Translations under genes and position numbers: made by a program
Assembly: GCA_002696705.1 (NCBI GenBank)
Contig: NZSH01000011.1
Coordinates: 1 to 11,107, forward strand
From: Woeseiaceae bacterium
GTDB lineage: Bacteria > Acidobacteriota > Vicinamibacteria > Vicinamibacterales > UBA823
DNA: 11,107 nucleotides
Direction of reading: 5' to 3'
Notes under the pieces: generated by a model
Database searches by the model: none
Told to the model about the DNA's origin: nothing
The model's input: only the letters and a program-made list of their open reading frames with translations
Shown here: positions 6,868 to 11,107 of the stretch, in pieces
Numbering within the stretch: position 1 is the stretch's first letter
Layout of the letters: every line of letters begins with the position of its first letter

Positions 6868-6875
6868 GCTTGTCG
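6852..6875. terminator. Candidate bidirectional terminator hairpin between convergent genes
   Basis: CGACAAGC at 6852-6859 is perfectly complementary to GCTTGTCG at 6868-6875 around an 8-base loop, aaaaatag, that contains the stop codon of the small membrane protein gene. It lies between this gene and the convergent cobalamin adenosyltransferase gene, which ends at 6910. Neither side carries a strong T-run (only gtttc downstream on the + strand), so intrinsic termination would be weak. The position at the 3' ends of two facing genes is the main argument. Confidence 0.55.
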
Positions 6876-6909
6876 AGATGTTTCATGATAAATCACAACA
6901 ACTTAAGGT

Positions 6910-7449
6910 TCACCATTCAGGTTCTGAGACACCAGCCCGGAGATTCAGAACTCGGGCGGCAGCAAACAACAAATCAGACAGCCGATTAATGTAACGCAGC
7001 AACGGGCCTTTCACTTGACCTGCCCCAAGTGCAACCATCCGTCGTTCAGCTCTCCGACAAACCGTTCTAGCTAGATGCAATGCGGCTGCAGATGATGAAC
7101 CACCGGGTACAATAAATCGACGAAGAGGTGGCGTCTCAGCTGTCAACACATCGATCCAAGATTCAAGACGTTGCACATCAGTATCATCTAATAGTGCCTT
7201 CTCAATGCCACTGGCAGTGTGGGTGTTTGGATCGGCGAGCTGGGTGCCTAAGGCCATTAAATCTTTTTGCACTGCAATAAAAATTTCGAGGATGTCCGCT
7301 TCCTGTGTCTGCGCGCACGCAACTCCGAGGATCGCGTTAAGTTCGTCAAGAGCGCCGTAGGCCTCAACTCGGGGGTCGGATTTTGCTACCCGAGATCCGT
7401 CGAGAAACCCCGTTTCACCTGTATCGCCCGTGCGTGTATAAAGCTTCAT
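6910..7449 (-). CDS. Cob(I)alamin adenosyltransferase, PduO type
   Basis: This enzyme transfers adenosyl from ATP to cob(I)alamin, making coenzyme B12 for enzymes such as methylmalonyl-CoA mutase or class II ribonucleotide reductase. The 179-residue protein has the PduO/MMAB set: the ATP-binding start KLYTRTGDTGETGF at 2-15, a conserved YGALDELNA segment at 31-39, FIVPGGSS at 112-119, the Arg-rich helix RTVCRRAERR at 128-137 and RYINRLSDLLF at 152-162. This is the trimeric PduO class, not the CobA/CobO or EutT class. The start ATG gives the usual N-terminus. The gene diverges from mutY across only 32 bases, so their promoters must overlap each other or the neighbouring coding sequence. No B12-dependent enzyme or B12 riboswitch is visible in the window, so the user of the cofactor is unknown. 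Confidence 0.95.
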   Translation of the reverse strand: MKLYTRTGDTGETGFLDGSRVAKSDPRVEAYGALDELNAILGVACAQTQEADILEIFIAVQKDLMALGTQLADPNTHTASGIEKALLDDTDVQRLESWIDVLTAETPPLRRFIVPGGSSSAAALHLARTVCRRAERRMVALGAGQVKGPLLRYINRLSDLLFAAARVLNLRAGVSEPEW

Positions 7450-7473
7450 GGCACATCTATAGTACCCTTCCTT

Positions 7474-7477
7474 GGAG
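7474..7477 (+). promoter_or_regulatory. Ribosome binding site of mutY
   Basis: GGAG lies four bases before the ATG at 7482. It is the clearest Shine-Dalgarno match in the window and fixes the mutY start; other starts here mostly lack one. Confidence 0.6.
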
Positions 7478-7481
7478 ATGA

Positions 7482-8198
7482 ATGGCTAAACGTAAAACCA
7501 AAAAGTACCGCTACCGACACAAACTGCCTGATCCAGCGCAGCGTCAACGCTTTCGACGACGGTTACTTAGTTGGTATCGCCGTTACGGACGGGATCTCCC
7601 TTGGCGCCATACTGTTGATCCGTACCGCGTTCTAGTCTCTGAAATTATGCTCCAACAGACTCAAGTCGATCGCGTAATTCCTAAGTATGAATTTTGGATC
7701 AAACGCTATCCAACGTTCGAAACGCTGTCCAAGGCTCGACTTCGAGACGTCCTCCGCGCCTGGTACCCTTTGGGCTACAACATTAGACCAAAACGGCTGC
7801 TTGCTATTGCACGTAAGGTTGTCTCATCGCACGGCGGTCAACTGCCCTCGGATGAAGTTACACTAAGGTCATTTAAGGGTATCGGCGCTTACACTGTTGG
7901 AGCAATCCTAAGTTTCGCTTTCGGACAGCGTGCAGCAATTCTCGATACCAATGTTGCCCGAGTATTGTTTAGAGTCTTCGTGGGTCGTGGTGATTACCGG
8001 AGCAGCGCACTGCGTCGGTATTTATGGCAACTGTCTGAAACCCTGTTGCCACGGCGTCATGTCTACGACTTCAACCAGAGTCTCATGGATCTAGGAGCTA
8101 CAGTCTGTACGGCTCGTAATCCGCGTTGCCTCCAATGCCCCATGAAACTTTTCTGCGTCTCGGCTCCGCGATTAACATCAAGGGTTAAACCGTCGTGA
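7482..8198 (+). CDS. mutY: Short A/G-specific adenine glycosylase (MutY family)
   Basis: MutY removes adenine paired with 8-oxoguanine, starting base-excision repair. The HhH-GPD core is complete: LPWRHTVDPYRVLVSEIMLQQTQV carries the catalytic Glu54 and the Gln-Gln-Thr intercalation segment. The helix-hairpin-helix FKGIGAYTVGAI is at 131-142 with Tyr137 at the position that is Ser in E. coli, and catalytic Asp155 lies in ILDTNVARVL. A 4Fe-4S cluster is bound by Cys209, Cys216, Cys219 and Cys225 (C-x6-C-x2-C-x5-C). The protein is only 238 residues and stops about a dozen residues after the cluster. It therefore lacks the C-terminal MutT-like domain that recognises 8-oxoguanine in full-length (about 350-residue) MutY. 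DTNV rather than DGNV is also seen in short relatives, so a related mismatch glycosylase is the alternative, but EIMLQQTQV favours MutY. A free MutT-like gene follows 42 bases later. Confidence 0.9.
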   Translation: MAKRKTKKYRYRHKLPDPAQRQRFRRRLLSWYRRYGRDLPWRHTVDPYRVLVSEIMLQQTQVDRVIPKYEFWIKRYPTFETLSKARLRDVLRAWYPLGYNIRPKRLLAIARKVVSSHGGQLPSDEVTLRSFKGIGAYTVGAILSFAFGQRAAILDTNVARVLFRVFVGRGDYRSSALRRYLWQLSETLLPRRHVYDFNQSLMDLGATVCTARNPRCLQCPMKLFCVSAPRLTSRVKPS

Positions 8199-8240
8199 AA
8201 TTAACCTCATAATGCAAGTCCGGTGAATCTCAAATTTCGA

Positions 8241-8633
8241 ATGTCTAAACCAATACCTGTCGTAGCTGCTGTTGTTCAACGTGATGGCAAATTTCTTGTA
8301 ACACAACGTCAAGGTGAGGGACCCCTAGCCTGGTGCTGGGAGTTTCCAGGCGGCAAATGTAAACCCGGGGAAACACTTCGGAACGCGCTACGTCGTGAAC
8401 TTCGTGAAGAACTTGACGTTGAAATTTCTGTAGGTAAAAAGATTCACATGGTCCAGCATGACTATCCTGACAGTAGACTCGTCTTGCATTTCTACCAGTG
8501 TCAAATTCATGGAACTCCACGTCCATGTCTCGGTCAGGCGATCCAATGGGTCACACAGGAAGAACTGAAAGACTTAACTTTTCCACCCGCGGACGTCAAA
8601 CTCATTGAGATCTTAGGGACTAAGGGGTTATGA
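8241..8633 (+). CDS. MutT-like Nudix hydrolase (8-oxo-dGTP diphosphatase type)
   Basis: This is a 130-residue single-domain Nudix protein of MutT size, predicted to hydrolyse 8-oxo-dGTP or another damaged nucleotide to the monophosphate. The start PIPVVAAVVQRDGKFLVTQR is typical of the MutT group, as is WEFPGGKCKPGE. The Nudix box runs from Gly38 to Val60, with Glu44, Arg52-Glu53 and Glu56-Glu57 in register; the Gly near its end is Asp59 (REELDV), a common variation. I chose the ATG at 8241; a GTG at 8223 would add six residues. It lies just downstream of mutY on the same strand, probably in one transcript, so the pair covers two arms of the 8-oxoguanine defence. The 3' end overlaps the convergent ygfZ gene by 14 bases. 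Confidence 0.9.
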   Translation: MSKPIPVVAAVVQRDGKFLVTQRQGEGPLAWCWEFPGGKCKPGETLRNALRRELREELDVEISVGKKIHMVQHDYPDSRLVLHFYQCQIHGTPRPCLGQAIQWVTQEELKDLTFPPADVKLIEILGTKGL

Positions 8634-9651
8634 ATGGCAGTTTCGTAACTGTTCCCGTTTGCCCGTGCGATTGGTCCTGAATTTGCACCTGCATGCCAGG
8701 CGCTGCATAGTCACGATGAACATAACCAAGCGCGATTGGACAACCGAGCGCGGGTGATTGGACAGCGCTGGTAATATGCCCAACTTCTTTTTCATTATCA
8801 AATAATTTCGCGTTCCGCATCGGCACTGTTGACGCAGCTTCCATAACCGTTAAACCGACGAGTTTTCTAGCGACCTTTCCTTGTCCTCGGTGAAGAATCC
8901 TGATGATGACCTCTTGCCCAACGTAACATCCTTTCGTCAAGCTGATGGCGCGGCCTTCAATGCCGGCTTCAAGAGGTATTGTTCCCTCATCCAAATCTAC
9001 GGGAAACAGTGGCCGACCCGCTTCAACGCGGAGAATCTCAAGCACCCTTTCATCTACAGAAACCGCACCAGTCGCAGCCAATCGCTCTCGCAGTTCAGTA
9101 TCAAGCGTAGTAGGTGCCCTAACATCAAAACCCACAACACCTACATCATCATTTCTCGAAATCAGTACGTGCTCATCGAGATACGATACCCGCCCTGTTT
9201 GAAAGTCGTCATATTCAAGAAATTTACTGGCGTGAAGTGACACTGCCTCTAAATCCGTCTCAGCTAGCACTGTCGCCAGTGCTGTCGCCGCATGCGGACC
9301 ACGAACGCCAATTTGCGTCCAAGTATTCGACAGATCCGATATCTGTACATCTTCGCTGAAGATAAGCTTATTAAAGCGCTCAACTAGGTGGTGGGTAGTC
9401 CCAATATCAACATCTAGAAGAATGCTATTTCCAGTTTCGAGTACATTCATATCTGTAATTATTCGGCCCTGAGGCGTGAGATAGGTCGCGTAACATCCTC
9501 GACCTGATGACAAGGCCTCAATATCATTGGTGAGCAGTCCCTGCAAAAACGACGCTCGGTCGTTACCAGAAACGCCCACGGTGCCACGCGTCGAACGAAC
9601 GAAATGGCCAGCGGAACAATGCAAGAGATCGTAATCGTCAGTCTTCGTCAT
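8620..9651 (-). CDS. ygfZ: Folate-binding Fe-S cluster maintenance protein YgfZ
   Basis: YgfZ is a paralogue of the glycine-cleavage T protein that helps maintain or repair certain 4Fe-4S enzymes with tetrahydrofolate. The hallmark motif is intact: LTKGCYVGQEV with Lys240, Gly241, Cys242, Gly245, Gln246 and Glu247. An N-terminal GcvT-like segment (VSGNDRASFLQGLLTNDI, about 27-44, then YATYLTPQGRIITDM, 54-68) precedes it. The C-terminal barrel after about residue 260 holds GCPIALGYVHRDYAAPG, also typical. The 343-residue length is normal. The ATG at 9649-9651 places the conserved part about 20 residues in. The neighbouring MutY, on the other strand, carries a 4Fe-4S cluster; a link to YgfZ is possible but not shown. 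Its 3' end runs 14 bases into mutT, and its 5' end diverges from the exported hydrolase gene across 76 bases. Confidence 0.93.
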   Translation of the reverse strand: MTKTDDYDLLHCSAGHFVRSTRGTVGVSGNDRASFLQGLLTNDIEALSSGRGCYATYLTPQGRIITDMNVLETGNSILLDVDIGTTHHLVERFNKLIFSEDVQISDLSNTWTQIGVRGPHAATALATVLAETDLEAVSLHASKFLEYDDFQTGRVSYLDEHVLISRNDDVGVVGFDVRAPTTLDTELRERLAATGAVSVDERVLEILRVEAGRPLFPVDLDEGTIPLEAGIEGRAISLTKGCYVGQEVIIRILHRGQGKVARKLVGLTVMEAASTVPMRNAKLFDNEKEVGHITSAVQSPALGCPIALGYVHRDYAAPGMQVQIQDQSHGQTGTVTKLPFITP

Positions 9652-9696
9652 TAGAAAAATTCACTCGGAACTGATATCCGCATTGGAGCTCCCGAT

Positions 9697-9710
9697 TTCC
9701 GAAGGCGGAA
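9697..9710. repeat. Small inverted repeat in the ygfZ / hydrolase intergenic gap
   Basis: TTCCG at 9697-9701 pairs with CGGAA at 9706-9710 around a 4-base loop, 17 bases before the hydrolase start. It could be an operator or leader hairpin, but the stem is short enough to arise by chance. Confidence 0.25.
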
Positions 9711-9727
9711 TGATATGCTGGTACCCG

Positions 9728-11107
9728 ATGCGTCTTTGGATCTATTGTATCGTCGCACTGCTTGCACCTCCAGCACCTCTGTTTTCCATGACCAGCCAGT
9801 CAATGCCAGCACCTGAAGCAGGTGAGGCTGTCTTTAACATCTTTGTATATGCGCAACCAGTAGGCACAGAGAATGTGTCGCTCTCACGCACTGACGGCGA
9901 GTGGATAGTGAGTTCAACGGGGCGGGTTTCCGGAGCGTTAGACCTCATTATTCGACAATTTGAAATGCGCTACGATAGTTTGTGGAAACCGGTCGATATG
10001 ATGATTGATTCAGTATTGGCTGGGGAACCGTATATGGTCCGAACCTCTTTCACCGAGACCGTGGCCACGAGTGAAGTCATGGAGAATGGCAACTCTGAAA
10101 CAAAAAAAGATCCTGTTTCAGAACAAACGGTCGTTTTACCTGCAAATATCTTCGGCGCGTATGAAGCACTTGCAGCTCGCTTGGCAACGTCAAGTCCAAA
10201 CACAATCATCCCAACCTACATCGCGCCACAAGCTGAAATAACCATCTCACTTAATCGAGTATCAGACCAACGGATTACTACGACTAGCAAGACCTTAGAG
10301 GCCCGTCGCCATTATGTGACAATTCTGAATCCCAATAATCCTTTCGATGCTGAAATTTGGACTGACAGGCACCAACGTCTTTTGCGCATCAGTATGCCAA
10401 CGGTGGGTCTCGAAATCATTCGATCCGATATTGCGGCAGTAACGGCTCGCCCCCAGACTGTCGACAATGAAAACGACGAGGATCTGCACATTCCAGCGAC
10501 AGGGTTTAATCTTGGCGCAACGCTGACCTATCCAAAGGACACCCAGCCAACTAACAACTCGAAATGGCCGGCCGTGATCCTGGTTCCTGGGTCCGTGCCC
10601 ATGGATAGGGATGGAATGGTGTCTGGCGTGCCTATTCTCGGTCAACTCGCTGCCGGATTGGCCGATGCAGGGTTTCTCGTTGTCCGGTACGATAAACGCG
10701 GATTTGGGCAAAGTGGCGGCCGAAGCGAAACTGCCACATTGAATGATTACGCGGGAGACGTGCGTGACGTGGTCCAATACCTTCGTCGAAGAGATGATGT
10801 CAATGACCGACATATCGCAGTGGTTGGGCATGCTGACGGAGCATGGATCGCCATGCTGGCAGCCTCAAAAGAAAGACGTATAACAGCACTTGGATTAATT
10901 GCTGCTCCATCAAAATCTGGTGCTGAGATCGTACTCGAGCAGCAACAGCAAATGCTGCAGCGCATGTCCCTTACAGATGCCGAACGGCAAGAGAAAATTG
11001 CATTACAACAAGACATTCATGCCGCAGCTATTTCAGGCAGTGGCTGGGATGCTATTCCACTTGCGATGCGGCAATCAGCTGATACTGCCTGGTTCAGGAG
11101 TTATTTA
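9728..11107 (+). CDS. Exported protein with C-terminal alpha/beta hydrolase domain, nucleophile missing (3' partial)
   Basis: An open frame of 460 codons starts at the ATG at 9728 and runs without a stop to the window end. Residues 1 to about 20 (MRLWIYCIVALLAPPAPLFS) look like a signal peptide, so the protein probably acts outside the cytoplasm. Residues about 33-240 form a beta-rich domain of unknown job. From about 280 an alpha/beta hydrolase fold begins: AVILVPGSVPMDRDG (282-296) holds the oxyanion region, FLVVRYDKRGFGQSGG (316-331) is the usual beta-4 and turn, and IAVVGHADGAW (363-373) is the nucleophile elbow. The elbow should read GHSxG, but residue 369 is Ala (gct at 10832-10834). 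Either the enzyme is inactive, or a non-standard residue does the work, or there is a sequence error. The cap region and the catalytic Asp/His lie beyond or near the right edge and cannot be checked. Close relatives would be exported peptidase- or esterase-like hydrolases; the substrate is unknown. Confidence 0.85.
   Translation, partial: MRLWIYCIVALLAPPAPLFSMTSQSMPAPEAGEAVFNIFVYAQPVGTENVSLSRTDGEWIVSSTGRVSGALDLIIRQFEMRYDSLWKPVDMMIDSVLAGEPYMVRTSFTETVATSEVMENGNSETKKDPVSEQTVVLPANIFGAYEALAARLATSSPNTIIPTYIAPQAEITISLNRVSDQRITTTSKTLEARRHYVTILNPNNPFDAEIWTDRHQRLLRISMPTVGLEIIRSDIAAVTARPQTVDNENDEDLHIPATGFNLGATLTYPKDTQPTNNSKWPAVILVPGSVPMDRDGMVSGVPILGQLAAGLADAGFLVVRYDKRGFGQSGGRSETATLNDYAGDVRDVVQYLRRRDDVNDRHIAVVGHADGAWIAMLAASKERRITALGLIAAPSKSGAEIVLEQQQQMLQRMSLTDAERQEKIALQQDIHAAAISGSGWDAIPLAMRQSADTAWFRSYL

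Noticed and set aside
7267..7635. A 122-codon open frame on the + strand
   Set aside because: It spans the antisense of the cobalamin adenosyltransferase and an alternative frame of mutY; both real genes are well supported.
10295..10831. A 178-codon open frame on the - strand
   Set aside because: It lies wholly opposite the hydrolase gene, whose + frame has a signal peptide and recognisable fold; the reverse translation has no domain character.

Overview
The window looks like one end of a bacterial contig, probably from a metagenome, with about 480 bases of unrelated DNA at its left edge. From about position 480 to the right end it is compact bacterial DNA of roughly balanced GC. It carries twelve protein genes with short gaps, one 4-base start/stop overlap and one convergent overlap. 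Shine-Dalgarno sites are mostly weak or absent; mutY has the only clear one. No rRNA, tRNA, CRISPR array, transposase or phage gene was seen. The long ThyX-like protein, the geranylgeranyl-reductase/squalene-phytoene-synthase pair and the secreted two-part alpha/beta hydrolase bring to mind Acidobacteriota or a neighbouring phylum. That is an impression from memory, not a placement.

Left edge (1 to about 480): a nearly pure A/T tract with an 89-90 base direct repeat is followed by a GC-richer stretch packed with palindromes. Neither resembles the bacterial DNA to the right. An open frame runs from this stretch into the C-terminal part of a long ThyX-type protein, whose normal N-terminal part is missing. 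A chimeric assembly joint is the simplest explanation; a real insertion is the alternative.

Middle: peptide deformylase (-), a zinc-ribbon Nudix hydrolase (+) and a ThiI-type tRNA sulfurtransferase (-) alternate in strand. A + strand isoprenoid unit follows: an FAD-dependent geranylgeranyl-reductase-family protein overlaps a head-to-head prenyl synthase (squalene/phytoene synthase family), with an unrecognised membrane-anchored protein 55 bases downstream.

Right: a PduO-type cobalamin adenosyltransferase (-) diverges from a short MutY (+), which is followed by a MutT-like Nudix protein (+). Together these two look like a minimal guard against oxidised guanine. YgfZ (-), a folate-binding Fe-S maintenance protein, converges on mutT with a 14-base overlap. 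Last comes a long + strand gene, cut by the window end, for an exported protein with an alpha/beta hydrolase domain whose nucleophile position is Ala instead of Ser.

Most genes are housekeeping (translation start, tRNA thiolation, nucleotide pool and DNA repair, B12 and Fe-S cofactors). I see no convincing new multi-gene system. The points most worth a second look are the left-end joint, the reductase/prenyl-synthase pair, the nucleophile-less hydrolase and the unrecognised membrane-anchored protein.
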